Shown here in pieces: positions 23,971 to 35,437 of a stretch of DNA of 64,000 nt. Both the position numbers and the translations under genes were made by a program. A model generated the notes under the pieces. It did not search any database, was not told the DNA's origin, and saw nothing but the letters and a program-made list of their open reading frames with translations. Source of the stretch: Urophycis tenuis (taxonomy: Eukaryota > Chordata > Actinopteri > Gadiformes > Phycidae). The DNA lies in NCBI GenBank assembly GCA_036785325.1, contig JAXIVH010000181.1, positions 43,501 through 107,500 of the forward strand. Direction: 5' to 3'. The first letter of the stretch is position 1. Each line of letters begins with the position of its first letter.

Positions 23971-24399
23971 GGCAGTTCTGTGTATTCAGGCAACTTTTTG
24001 AAAGGCCATTCTCAAAAGGTAATACTGGGGCCTGACATGCTATGCTCAAATACTTGGAAACCTTGCATAAAAACAACACTCCTCCGCAAACACATAGTGT
24101 TTGTTTGTTTATCATTCAGTCCAACTGTTACAATTAGGGCTAAACAATGAAAAAGGAAACGATTGCAAAGTCATAGGCAGTAGGAGAGGTTGAACACGTA
24201 ACAAATATGAATGCGGTCCTCAGATATTTGAGTTTAAGTTGCCATCAGTAAGATGAGTTTGAACGGTGTGAGAACAATTGCGGTACACTGATATCAAAGA
24301 ACTAGGTCGTCAAAGCCACATCACAGCAGAGTAATTTAGAATTACTCTTTTGATCCCATGAGGGAAATTTGGTATCTACACTTAATTTGCCATAACATG

Positions 24400-24471
24400 G
24401 GGCTCGTCCGGGATTTGAACCCGGGACCTCTCGCACCCTAAGCGAGAATCATACCCCTAGACCAACGAGCC
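24400..24471 (-). tRNA. tRNA-Pro(AGG), copy P17
   Basis: Consensus Pro gene, anticodon AGG. Confidence 0.94.
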
Positions 24472-24757
24472 ACACTTTCCTCTATTTATTCGGCCATGTT
24501 GAAAATGGGTGCAATGACAAGCCACAGCCAAAAATCTTAAACATATTGCTATCGCCATAAGTGCACAACAAATTCAAACGTTCCTCCTTCAGTTGTACCA
24601 GATTAAAGGTCTGCATTTATTAATCAGGACGGTGGGTTCAACTTCAAGAACGCTATCCGTTACATCTTCGAACAAGCATTGTGAGAATTGTTCGGATGGT
24701 TGATCAGCTCATCGAGTAATAGTCTAGAGCCGCCAACACAGAATGTACTGCTTCATG

Positions 24758-24829
24758 GGGCTCGTCCGGGATTTGAACCCGGGACCTCTCGCACCCGAAG
24801 CGAGAATCATACCCCTAGACCAACGAGCC
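24758..24829 (-). tRNA. tRNA-Pro(CGG), copy P18
   Basis: Consensus Pro body, anticodon CGG. Confidence 0.94.
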
Positions 24830-25118
24830 ATGCCGTGGTGTAAGTGAGTTGGTCATTTTGAAAATTGTTGCAATGACAAGCCACGGCCAAAAGTCTTAAA
24901 CATATTGATATCGCTATAAGTACGCCAACAAATTCAAACGTTATTCCTTCAGTTGTATCAGATTAAAGGTCTGCATTTATTAATCAGGACAGTGGATTCA
25001 ACGTCAAGAACGCTATCCGTTACATCTTTGAACAAGCATTGTGAGAAATGTTCTGATGGTTGATCAGCTCATCGAGAAAGAGTCTAAAGCCGCCAACACA
25101 GAATTTTACTGCTTCATG

Positions 25119-25190
25119 GGGCTCGTTTGGGATTTGAACCCGGGACCTCTCGCACCCGAAGCGAGAATCATACCCCTAGACCAACGAGCC
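25119..25190 (-). tRNA. tRNA-Pro(CGG), copy P19, T-stem variant
   Basis: CCCAA T-stem strand as in P9 and P14; anticodon CGG. Last unit-type tRNA before the hybrid switch point. Confidence 0.83.
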
Positions 25191-25507
25191 ATGCCGTGGT
25201 GTAAGTGAGTTGGTCATTTTGAAAATTGTTGCAATGACAAGCCACGGCCAAAACTCTCAATCATTGTTACAGCAAGAACTAAGCCACCAAATTCAAGCAT
25301 TCTTGCTTCAATTGGACCCAATTAAAGTCTAACTTTTTAATACAATAAAGATTACAGCTATCCAGTCAATAATTGTTGCCAAGTGGTCAAATGTGGTGTA
25401 TTTAGCCTCTGTTTGAGGACGTCGCGTTTCCAATCCCAACTCTTCCAGTCAACAGGTTGAATTTAAGTTCAACTTTGAAGTGGCATTGAGGAAAACATGT
25501 CGTCAGA

Positions 25508-25589
25508 GGTAGTGTCGCCGAGCGGTCTAAGTCGCTGGATTAAGGCTCCAGTCTCTCAGGAGGCATGGGTTCAAATCCCACCACTGCCA
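25508..25589 (+). tRNA. tRNA-Leu(AAG), copy L12, L3-type variant
   Basis: Carries the three substitutions of L3 (TGTCGCC, AAGTCG, GGCATGGG) and not the L6/L9 acceptor change expected at this place in the unit. Anticodon AAG. Confidence 0.83.
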
Positions 25590-26018
25590 GGCAGTTCTGT
25601 GTATTCAGGCAACTTTTTGAAAGGCCATTCTCAAAAGGTAATACTGGGGCCTGACATGCTATGCTCAAATACTTGGAAACCTTGCATAAAAACAACACTC
25701 CTCCGCGAACACATAGTGTTTGTTTGTTTATCATTCAGTCCAACTGTTACAATTAGGGCTAAACAATGAAAAAGGAAACGATTGCAAGGTCATAGGCAGT
25801 AGGAGAGGTTGAACACGTAACAAATATGAATGCGGTGCTCAGATATTTGAGTTTAAGTTGCCATCAGTAAGATGAGTTTGAACGGTGTGAGAACAATTGC
25901 GGTAGACTGATATCAAAGAACTAGGTCGTCAAAGCCACATCACAGCAGAGTAATTTAGAATTACTCTTTTGATCCCATGTGGGAAATTTGGTATCTACAC
26001 TTAATTTGCCGTAACATG

Positions 26019-26090
26019 GGGCTCGTCCGGGATTTGAACCCGGGACCTCTCGCACCCTAAGCGAGAATCATACCCCTAGACCAACGAGCC
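26019..26090 (-). tRNA. tRNA-Pro(AGG), copy P20
   Basis: Consensus Pro gene, anticodon AGG. Confidence 0.94.
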
Positions 26091-26345
26091 ACACTTTCCT
26101 CTGTTGATTCGGCCATGTTGAAAATGGGTGCAATGACAAGCCACAGCCAAAAGTCTTAAACATATTGATATCGCCATAAGTACGCCAACAAATTCAAACG
26201 TTATTCCTTCAGTTGTATAAGATTAAAGGTCTGCATTTATTAATCAGGACAGTGGGTTCAACGTCAAGAACGCTATCCGTTACATCTTTGAACAAGTATT
26301 GTGAGAAATGTTCTGATGGTTGATCAGCTCATCGAGAAAGAGTCT

Positions 26346-26374
26346 AGAGAATCATACCCCTAGACCAACGAGCC
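26346..26374 (-). pseudogene. tRNA-Pro fragment
   Basis: Fourth copy of the truncated Pro remnant. Confidence 0.87.
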
Positions 26375-26691
26375 ATGTCGTAGTGTAAGTGAGTTGGTCA
26401 TTTTGAAAATTGTTGCAATGACAATTCACGGCCCAAACTCTCAATCATTGATATAGCAAGAACTAAGCCACCAAATTCAAGCATTCTTGCTTCAATTGGG
26501 CCCAATTAAAGTCTACCTTTTTAATACAATAAAGATTACAGCTATCCAGTCAATAATTGTTGCCAAGTGGTCAAATGTGGTGTATTTAGCCTCTGTTTGA
26601 GGACGTCGCGTTTCCAATCCGAACTCTTCCAGTCAACAGGTTGAATTTAAGTTCAACTTTGAAGTGGCATTGAGGAAAACATGTCCTCAGA

Positions 26692-26773
26692 GGTAGTGTG
26701 GCCGAGCGGTCTAAGGCGCTGGAGTAAGGCTCCAGTCTCTCAGGAGGCGTGGGTTCAAATCCCACCACTGCCA
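26692..26773 (+). tRNA. tRNA-Leu(AAG), copy L13, position-32 variant
   Basis: Consensus except anticodon loop GTAAGGC instead of TTAAGGC. Position 32 is G, while U33 and anticodon AAG are kept. First tRNA of the partial fourth unit. Confidence 0.9.
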
Positions 26774-27202
26774 GGCAGTTCTGTGTATTCAGGAAACTTT
26801 TTGAAAGGCCATTCTCAAAAGGTAATACTGGGGCCTGACATGCTATGCTCAAATACTTGGAAACCTTGCATAAAAACAACACTCCTCCGCAAACACATAG
26901 TGTTTGTTTGTTTATCATTCAGTCCAACTGTTACAATTAGGGCTAAACAATGAAAAAGGAAACGATTGCAAAGTCATAGGCAGTAGGAGAGGTTGAACAC
27001 GTAACAAATATGAATGCGGTCCTCAGATATTTGAGTTTAAGTTGCCATCAGTAAGATGAGTTTGAACGGTGTGAGAACAATTGCGGTACACTGATATCAA
27101 AGAACTAGGTCGTCAAAGCCACATCACAGCAGAGTAATTTAGAATCACTCTTTTGATCCCATGAGGGAAATTTGGTATCTACACTTAATTTGCCATAACA
27201 TG

Positions 27203-27274
27203 GGGCTCGTCCGGGATTTGAACCCGGGACCTCTCGCACCCTAAGCGAGAATCATACCCCTAGACCAACGAGCC
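27203..27274 (-). tRNA. tRNA-Pro(AGG), copy P21
   Basis: Consensus Pro gene, anticodon AGG. Confidence 0.94.
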
Positions 27275-27590
27275 AGACTTTCCTCTATTTATTCGGCCAT
27301 GTTGAAAATGGGTGCAATGACAAGCCACGGCCCAAACTCTCAATCATTGATATAGCAAGAACTAAGCCACCAAATTCAAGCATTCTTGCTTCAATTGGGC
27401 CCAATTAAAGTCTACCTTTTTAATACAATAAAGATTACAGCTATCCAGTCAATAATTGTTGCCAAGTGGTCAAATGTGGTGTATTTAGCCTCTGTTTGAG
27501 GACGTCGCGTTTCCAATCCCAACTCTTCCAGTCAACAGGTTGAATTTAAGTTCAACTTTGAAGTGGCATTGAGGAAAACATGTCCTCAGA

Positions 27591-27672
27591 GGTAGTGTGG
27601 CCGATCGGTCTAAGGCGCTGGATTAAGGCTCCAGTCTCTCAGGAGGCGTGGGTTCAAATCCCACCACTGCCA
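27591..27672 (+). tRNA. tRNA-Leu(AAG), copy L14, D-loop variant
   Basis: GATCGG D-loop change as in L5; anticodon AAG. Confidence 0.88.
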
Positions 27673-28101
27673 GGCAGTTCTGTGTATTCAGGCAACTTTT
27701 TGAAAGGCCATTCTCAAAAGGTAATACTGGGGCCTGACATGCTATGCTCAAATACTTGGAAACCTTGCATAAAAACAACACTCCTCCGCAAACACATAGT
27801 GTTTGTTTGTTTATCATTCAGTCCAACTGTTACAATTAGGGCTAAACAATGAAAAAGGAAACGATTGCAAAGTCATAGGCAGTAGGAGAGGTTGAACACG
27901 TAACAAATATGAATGCGGTCCTCAGATATTTGAGTTTAAGTTGCCATCAGTAAGATGAGTTTGAACGGTGTGAGAACAATTGCGGTACACTGATATCAAA
28001 GAACTAGGTCGTCAAAGCCACATCACAGCAGAGTAATTTAGAATTACTCTTTTGATCCCATGAGGGAAATTTGGTATCTACACTTAATTTGCCATAACAT
28101 G

Positions 28102-28173
28102 GGGCTCGTCCGGGATTTGAACCCGGGACCTCTCGCACCCTAAGCGAGAATCATACCCCTAGACCAACGAGCC
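28102..28173 (-). tRNA. tRNA-Pro(AGG), copy P22
   Basis: Consensus Pro gene, anticodon AGG. Confidence 0.94.
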
Positions 28174-28459
28174 ACACTTTCCTCTATTTATTCGGCCATG
28201 TTGAAAATGGGTGCAATGACAAGCCACAGCCAAAAATCTTAAACATATTGCTATCGCCATAAGTGCACAACAAATTCAAACGTTCCTCCTTCAGTTGTAC
28301 CAGATTAAAGGTCTGCATTTATTAATCAGGACGGTGGGTTCAACTTCAAGAACGCTATCCGTTACATCTTCGAACAAGCATTGTGAGAATTGTTCGGATG
28401 GTTGATCAGCTCATCGAGAAATAGTCTAGAGCCGCCAACACAGAATGTATTGCTTCATG

Positions 28460-28531
28460 GGGCTCGTCCGGGATTTGAACCCGGGACGTCTCGCACCCGA
28501 AGCGAGAATCATACCCCTAGACCAACGAGCC
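28460..28531 (-). tRNA. tRNA-Pro(CGG), copy P23
   Basis: Anticodon CGG. One change in the variable region (GAGACGTCC instead of GAGAGGTCC). Stems otherwise intact. Confidence 0.9.
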
Positions 28532-28816
28532 ATGCTGTGGTGTCAGTGAGTTGGTCATTTTGAAAATTGTTGCAATGACAAGCCACAGCCAAAAATCCTA
28601 AACATATTGCTATCGCCATAAGTGCAAAACAAATTCAAACATTCTTCCTTCAGTTGTACCAGATTAAAGGTCTACATTTATTAAAAAGGGCACTGGGCCC
28701 AACGCCAAGAGTGCTATCCGTTACATCTTTGAACAAGCATTGTGAAAATTGTTCTGATGGTTGATCAGCTCATCGAGAAATAGTCTAGAGCCGCCAACAC
28801 AGAATTTTACTTTCTG

Positions 28817-28888
28817 GGGCTCGTTCGGGATTTGAACACGCGACCTCTCGCACCCATAGCGAGAATCATACCCCTAGACCAACGAGCC
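28817..28888 (-). pseudogene. tRNA-Pro(TGG)-derived, U33 lost, T stem broken (P24)
   Basis: Anticodon loop TATGGGT: the anticodon is still TGG but the universally conserved U33 is A. The 5' T-stem strand is GCGTG facing CCCGA, with two mismatches, and the 5' acceptor side is normal. These changes make function very unlikely. Spacers match those around the TGG copies P2 and P32. Confidence 0.85.
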
Positions 28889-29177
28889 GTGCCTAATAAA
28901 AGTGAGTTGGTCATTTTTAAAATTGTTGCAATGACAAGCCAAGGCCCAAACTCTCAATCATTGATTTAGCAAGAACTAAGCCACCAAATTCAAGCATTCC
29001 TGCTTCAGTTGGACCCAATTAAAGTCTAACTTTGTAATACAATAAAGATTACAGATATCCAGTCAATAATTGTTGCCAAGTGGTCAAATATGGTGTATTT
29101 AGCCTCTGCTTTGAGGACGTCGCGTTTCCAATCCCAACTCTGCCAGTAAGAGGCATTGAGGAAGTCCTGTCATCAAA

Positions 29178-29257
29178 GGTAGTGTGGCCGAGCGGTCTAA
29201 GGCGCTGGATTTAGGCTCCAGTCTCAGGAGGCGTGGGATCAAATCCCACCACTGCCA
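29178..29257 (+). tRNA. tRNA-Leu(TAG), copy L15, variant
   Basis: Anticodon loop TTTAGGC gives TAG, a different Leu isoacceptor on the same body. The variable arm is 2 nt shorter (80 nt total) and the T loop starts ATCAAAT rather than TTCAAAT, changing T54 inside the B box. Promoter strength and folding are probably reduced. Confidence 0.8.
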
Positions 29258-29674
29258 GGCGGTTCCGTATATTCAGGCAACTTTTTGAAAGGCCATTCTC
29301 AAACGGAAATACTGTGGCCTGACATGTTATGCTCAAATACTTGGAAACCTTGCATAAAAGCAACACTCCTCCTCAAACACATAGTGTTTGTTTGTTTATC
29401 ATTCAGTCAAACTGTTACAATTAGGGCTAAACAATGAAAAAGGAAACGATTGCAAGGTCATAGGCAGTAGGAGAGGTTGAACACGTAACAAATATGAATG
29501 TGGTCCTCAGATATTTGAGTTTAAGTTGCCATCAGTAAGATGAGTTTGAACGGTGTGAGAACAATTGCGCTAGACTTATATCACAGAACTAAGTCGTCAA
29601 AGCCACATCACAGCAGAGTATTTTAGAATTACTCTTTTGATCCCATGAGGGAAATTTGGTATCTACGTAACATG

Positions 29675-29746
29675 GGGCTCGCCCGGGATTTGAACCCGGG
29701 ACTTCTCGCACCCTAAGCGAGAATCATACCCCTAGACCACCGAGCC
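29675..29746 (-). tRNA. tRNA-Pro(AGG), copy P25, variant
   Basis: Anticodon AGG. Pair 7:66 is G-G instead of U-A (acceptor GGCTCGG against GCGAGCC), and there is one change next to the anticodon stem. Possibly weak. Confidence 0.83.
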
Positions 29747-30034
29747 ACACTTTCCTCTGTTTATTTGGCCATGTTGAAAATGGGTGCAATGACAAGCCAC
29801 AGCCAAAAGTCTTAAACATATTGATATCGCCATAAGTACGCCAACAAATTCAAACATTATTCCTTCAGTTGTATCAGATTAAAGGTCTGCATTTATTAAT
29901 CAGGACAGTGGGTTCAACGTCAAGAACGCTATCCGTTACATCTTTGAACAAGCATTGCGAGAAATGTTCTGATGGTTGATCAGCTCATCGAGAAAGAGTC
30001 TAGAGCCGCCAACACAGAATTTTACTGCTTCATG

Positions 30035-30106
30035 GGACTCGTCTGGGATTTGAACCCGGGACCTCTCGCACCCGAAGCGAGAATCATACCCCTAGACCAA
30101 CGAGCC
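30035..30106 (-). tRNA. tRNA-Pro(CGG), copy P26, variant
   Basis: Anticodon CGG. One acceptor pair is reduced to G-U (GGGACTCG on the plus strand for GGGGCTCG), and one T-stem mismatch comes from CCCAG for CCCGG. Confidence 0.83.
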
Positions 30107-30422
30107 ATGCCGAGTGTAAGTGAGTTGGTCATTTTGAAAATTGTTGCAATGACAAGCCACGGCCCAAACTCTCAATCATTGATATAGCAAGAACTAAGCC
30201 ACCAAATTCAAGCATTCTTGCTTCAATTGGACCCAATTAAAGTCTAACTTTTTAATACAATAAAGATTACAGCTATCCAGTCAATAAATGTTGCCAAGTG
30301 GTCAAATGTGGTGTATTTAGCCTCTGTTTGAGGACGTCGCGTTTCCAATCCCAACTCTGCCAGTCAACAGGTTGAATTTAAGTTCAACTTTGAATTGGCA
30401 TTGAGGAAAACATGTAGTCAGA

Positions 30423-30504
30423 GGTAGTGTGGCCGAGCGGTCTAAGGCGCTGGATTAAGGCTCCAGTCTCTCAGGAGGCGTGGGTTCAAATCCCACCACT
30501 GCCA
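30423..30504 (+). tRNA. tRNA-Leu(AAG), copy L16
   Basis: Consensus Leu gene, anticodon AAG; last Leu gene before the large transposon insertion. Confidence 0.94.
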
Positions 30505-30933
30505 GGCAGTTCTGTGTATTCAGGCAACTTTTTGAAAGGCCATTCTCAAAAGGTAATACTGGGGCCTGACATGCTATGCTCAAATACTTGGAAACCTTGC
30601 ATAAAAACAACACTCCTCCGCAAACACATAGTGTTTGTTTGTTTATCATTCAGTCCAACTGTTACAATTAGGGCTAAACAATGAAAAAGGAAACGATTGC
30701 AAGGTCATAGGCAGTAGGAGAGGTTGAACACGTAACAAATATGAATGCGGTCCTCAGATATTTGAGTTTAAGTTGCCATCAGTAAGATGAGTTTGAACGG
30801 TGTGAGAACAATTGCGGTAGACTGATATCAAAGAACTAGGTCATCAAAGCCACATCACAGCAGAGTAATTTAGAATTTTTCTTTTGATCCCATGAGGGAA
30901 ATTTGGTATCTACACTTAATTTGCCGTAACATG

Positions 30934-31005
30934 GGGCTCGTCCGGGATTTGAACCCGGGACCTCTCGCATCCTAAGCGAGAATCATACCCCTAGACCAAC
31001 GAGCC
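30934..31005 (-). tRNA. tRNA-Pro(AGG), copy P27, G37 lost
   Basis: Anticodon loop TTAGGAT: anticodon AGG but position 37 is A. G37, methylated to m1G in tRNA-Pro, guards the reading frame. All stems are paired. The outer transposon starts 20 bp to the right. Confidence 0.87.
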
Positions 31006-31017
31006 ATACTTCCCTCT

Positions 31018-31025
31018 GTTTATTC
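31018..31025. repeat. Left target-site duplication of outer element
   Basis: GTTTATTC here and GTTAATTC at 56601-56608 (7 of 8 identical) bracket the 25.6-kb element. Uninterrupted array spacers read CTCTGTTTATTCGGCC, so the duplicated site is recoverable. Confidence 0.8.
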
Positions 31026-31108
31026 CAAGTACGTCTCGCTGCAGCCTGCGGGAAGGCGCGGTTTCACATCACGCCCCGCCCACATCAAGCACAGGTGCCT
31101 TCTGGGAT
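31026..31108 (+). repeat. Left terminal inverted repeat of outer element
   Basis: Pairs with 56518-56600 in inverted orientation. The outer 25 bp are more diverged than the rest. Confidence 0.85.
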
Positions 31109-31324
31109 TTGTATGCGCCCGACCGGTACCAGTGCATTATGGGATTTGCTTGCGATTAAACACGATTACGCCGATTTTAGTGGTTTATCCATATTCAGTA
31201 GGTGATTTTGTAACCTAACTCTTACGTTTCATTAGAAATAATAAATGGGAACTCCTCAAATCATTCGTTGTGCAGTAGTAAAATATTTTATGTTAAATCA
31301 AGGTATATCAAGTGTTCAAATGGG

Positions 31325-31328
<4 letters not shown>

Positions 31329-31386
<58 letters not shown>
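31329..31386. repeat. (TA)n microsatellite
   Basis: About 29 TA dinucleotides. The predicted open frame across it (poly-YI) is spurious. Confidence 0.9.
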
Positions 31387-31388
<2 letters not shown>

Positions 31389-31394
31389 CACTAC

Positions 31395-31515
31395 TATATG
31401 TACAGTGTCCTCTTTGTTTTATCTTATTTAACCTTTTACTTTTTACTGGAGTACTGTGACAAACGCAATTTCCCTCAGGGATCAATAAAGTATGTCTGTC
31501 TGTCTGTCATTATAC
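31395..31515 (+). mobile_element. LINE 3' tail fragment
   Basis: TTTCCCTCAGGGATCAATAA followed by AGTATG and (TCTG)n is the typical 3' end of a fish LINE, ending in a short microsatellite. It lies in the 3' flank of the outer element's gene. Confidence 0.6.
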
Positions 31516-32021
31516 ACGAACTTACACTACACACATCAAACACATCCAGGACGTTACACTATTATACAAATGATATTACAAGTCACCTATTTCAAGTCTC
31601 ACTGTCTTTCCTAGAAACCAATGAAGAACACACACATTTGATAACAAAGATCATGAAACAGTGAGTTTTATTCATTATATATAAAAAAATACTACAAAAA
31701 ACAAACAAACAAACACAACCAAAATGCTTGTTTCTGGATCAGGGTGTAGGCCTCCTGAAACAGCTCCTCCCTTTCACTCTCCTGCTTCCAAGTTTCGCTG
31801 CCTGTTAAACAAAGATCAGAAAATTTGGTGCGTCCGGTATGTCAGTAATAGATGCTCTTCCAACACATATCTTCTTACACTGCCCGGTCAAAAAAAAGAA
31901 AAAGAAAAATAAGTTGCACCTGATTTTAACTAAGCAAAAGGTCTTATTGGATAATTACTGTATCACTGTACCCAACTGATGCAAATGATGCAAGGACAAT
32001 ATTCTCATTCCTTAAACAACA

Positions 32022-32029
32022 TGTCAAAA
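32022..32029. repeat. Left TSD of nested hAT
   Basis: TGTCAAAA here and identical at 46566-46573, directly outside the hAT termini. Confidence 0.93.
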
Positions 32030-34229
32030 TAGGGCTGTCGCGGTAACCGCAAAAATGAAATATCGCGATATTAAGAAGCCCACCGCGGTGTGTGATGGGC
32101 CACCGCCATCACCGCAACGTACGTTGAGTGAGTTGCGGTGAGTTGGACACAATGGCAGTTGCACTGGTATCAAAACCAAATGTTACTTCGCCCCTTTGGG
32201 AGCATTTTGGCTTTCAGCCTAATGAAAAGGGAGAACCAGCCAATTTAAATGAGGCTATCTGTAAAATCTGCGGCAAAAAGGTTCAAGTAAAACGAGGAAA
32301 CACAACGAATTTAAGGGCTCACCTAACAAGCTACCATCCAGCTATCGAGGCGCAGTTGCCGACGCCTCTTGCCACACAAAGTCGCGGAGCAGCTCACGCC
32401 GGTGCTACCCGACAGCTTGGAGTTGCCGAAGCCTTTGGTCGAGTCGCCAAGTACAGCAGAGACAGTGACAGACATAAACGCCTAACTGGCGCTGTTACAC
32501 GGTATCTGGTTGAAGAGATGGTGCCGTTTTCTACTGTGGAGAAACCTTCATTCAAGTCGCTGCTCCAGACATTTGATAAGCAATATGAGTTGCCGGGGAA
32601 AACCTACTTCTCAGAAACTGCCGTGCCGAAAATGTACAATGCAATTAAAGCATCGGTTCAGAGTGAGCTCAAAAGTGTGGACTTTTTTCTGCCACCACTG
32701 ATATGTGGTCAAGTGTGAATATGACTCCTTACATGAGTCTAACTGTACACTACCTGACCACAGACTGGACTCTTAAATCGCGCTGCCTCGAAACAGTGTT
32801 TATGCCCCAGAATCACACATCCAACAACATCGCAGAAGCTCTACGCAGTGCATTTGATGAGTGGTCCCTGGATGAGAAGAAGCTGGCGTGCATAGCCGCA
32901 GCAGTGAGAAAATTGGGGTGGACATGGCTGAACTGCTTCGGACATAATTTACACCTGGCAGTGACAAACTCAGTGGCAAGCGTTAAAGATCGCACGTCCC
33001 GAGCAATGGGTCTGTGTCACACTTTAGTGGGGGCGTTCTCCCAGAGCTGGCTGAAGAGGAGGGATCTGGCGAAAGCGCAAGCGGAGCTCCAAATCCCGCA
33101 GCACGGGCTCATAATGGTAAACTAGCTTTCAGAAGTTATATTTATGATTTAATTGTAACCCACTGTAAGTCCACTTAGGTCGAATAAGTCTACGAAAAAA
33201 GATGAATGCTGTGAATATGAATAATCTTTGAAAATGTTGCTCGAAATTCATAAAACATATATGCAGCCTAAAATAGCAGTTTTGAGATGCTTAAATATTT
33301 ATTTCGTTTAGGAAAAAAAACACTGAAACGAAAATAATGTTAAATTTTGACTTTTAATTAAAAAATAATAAGCAGGTGTAATTTCAGTTAAATAATTATA
33401 CGGCCATTACTCCGTCCATGCAGGACTGTCCAACAAGATGGGGCTCCAAACAGAAAATGGTGGACCGAGTCTTGGAGCAAATCCCCGCTATAAAAAGAGT
33501 TTTGGATGATCGGCGGCATCAGCATCTCATCCCCAGCTGGCAGGACATTGCAGTTTTGGAGTCGGTGAACGCGGCATTAAAGCCAGCGGCCGAATTTACG
33601 GATCTGCTGTCTGGCGAGAATTATGTCATGGTCTCGTCCATTAAACCTGTCCTGAAACTCCTCACTGAAGATGTTTTAAAACCATCAGACGGAGACACCA
33701 CTCTGACCTCGGACATCAAGCGGAAGATGTGCAGTGTTCTCGAGAAGTACAGACCAGCTGCTCTACAAAAAACTTTAGCAAAGTCCTGCTTGCTGGACCC
33801 AAGATATCGGGGCAAAAGTTTTGATGATGACGCGGCGGAGGAGACAAAGTGCGCGCTGATCGAAGAAATTTTAGTTTTTGTGGATGTGGAAGGTGAAAAG
33901 AGCGGTGCCAGTGCGTCAGCTGCTGCGCAAACAACGGCGACACCAGCGCTGAAAAAAAAGAAAACGCTCGGAGACCTGCTGAAGGCAAAGACAAGCGCGT
34001 CTGCATCCGTCCCGACGAGAGCCAGAGCCGACCTGGAGCTCACTCGCTACCTGCAGGAGGAACCCACACTGCAAATTGTCCAGTGTAAAATTTCTGGTGT
34101 TACGGCCTTTCAGAGTGAAGTGTTGTGATTTTGGTGTTACATTTAACATAAAAAACACCACCTATAGTTAATACGCTTGAATGTACAGCGTTGGATCACA
34201 GTGTTGAACGCATCTAACGACCATAGTGT

Positions 34230-34351
34230 TGTTTTCTTCATCCGGGACATTTACTTGCCGTGCGCAAGCGAGCAGAACGTTTTCAAAAACGTTCGCTCGC
34301 CGCCATTTTTTTCTCTTCTCGCCTGGACTTGAACGACGAACTAGCACACGG
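34230..34351 (+). promoter_or_regulatory. Putative promoter and non-coding first exon of the CACTA-element genes
   Basis: CpG-containing segment with a 33-bp hairpin (34268-34300; GCGAGCAGAACGTTTT facing AAAAACGTTCGCTCGC), immediately followed by GCCGCCATTTTT, a strong YY1-type initiator, and pyrimidine-rich sequence. A good donor (ACACG then GTGAGT) follows near 34351, suggesting an untranslated exon spliced to later coding exons. Inferred from motifs only. Confidence 0.45.
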
Positions 34352-35029
34352 TGAGTTTTACAATTGAATTGATATTTACTAGTTTTAGCTAATTAATGTA
34401 ACGTTAAGCTGGCTGTGGAATTAGATAACGCTACAGATGGCGACCTAAAACATAAAGTAATATTACTAAGAACATCCATGAGTTCGACAGCTAACGTTAA
34501 AGTAACTGTAGCTGTTCCGTAACGTTAGCTTGATGACAAGCTGGTATAAAATTGGTTAACCTCGCGCCATTGCCTTTCTTTGTGATGTAACATTAACGTT
34601 ACGTTCAGTCAGTCCGAACAGACCACAATCAGTGACGGTAAGTTCGACAGAGCATTTGCTTGCATGTTAGCTAAACGTTAGCTCACGCTAGCTAATCGTA
34701 GCTCGTAAGATATAACGTTAACGTTCTTAAGTTACCCATTCATTGTTTACTAGCAAGTAACTTTACACAAACTTAAAATGTGAGAGGAGAGTGCAGTCAC
34801 TTTATTTAATGCAATATTTTGTATTTTTACAGTAACATAAATTCGTGATTCACCACAGTGAACAAGCGTTTCTGCAGGCAACATGCGCAGTAGAAAGTGG
34901 GCTCTGCTAGACTGATGTAGACTACAAAGAGGTCTATAATTAACTTTAACATTACTATGGATGTCTAATTAGATGCATTACAGAAAGTCATAATGAACAC
35001 AAGTATTACACGTAGCATAACGTTCGTTA

Positions 35030-35359
35030 AGGCTGGTTTATGCTTCTGCGTAGGGATCGCGTCGTGATCACGCAATGGCCACGCCGTTGCTCGGACGCCG
35101 TCATGAGCCCGTGATACTCCAACGGAGGGATTGCGTGGGGTCGAAATGCAATTGTCTCGAAATGCAATTCGTTGCCACACCGGTAGAGGGAACAGAATTA
35201 CCATTCTGGTCATTACATACGGATTACTAGTTAAATAAAAGTTTACCGAAATGAAATGAAGGCATATATATAAACATATACATATATAAAACTTTTGCCT
35301 TTTCTGTAAACCTTTTTTAACTCGCTAGTAATCCGTAATGACCAGAATGGTCATTACAT

Positions 35360-35437
<78 letters not shown>

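Larger units (their letters stand above)
22990..26691. repeat. 3,702-bp tandem unit 3 of tRNA array (hybrid)
   Basis: Gene order as in units 1 and 2 (L10, P16, L11, P17, P18, P19, L12, P20, Pro fragment). From about 25275 its sequence switches from the L6/L9 type to the type seen around L3 at 14150-15250, including the L3-specific tRNA changes. Confidence 0.9.
26692..28440. repeat. Partial fourth copy of the 3.7-kb tRNA unit
   Basis: Matches the first part of units 1-3 (L13, P21, L14, P22) up to about P23. It then changes to the sequence found around 12.6-13.2 kb and 62.6-63.2 kb (GGGCACTGGGCCCAACGCC spacer). Confidence 0.85.

Noticed and set aside
28817..28888. tRNA with His anticodon ATG on a Pro body
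   Set aside because: Counting the seven-base loop places ATG at positions 33-35. The true anticodon is TGG, and the change is at U33.
11971..31005. CRISPR-like regular repeats
   Set aside because: Repeats are 72-82-nt tRNA genes with homologous, not unique, spacers in a vertebrate-type genome.
31268..31459. Poly-(Tyr-Ile) protein
   Set aside because: Translation of a (TA)n microsatellite; the similar frame at 35338-35685 has the same cause.
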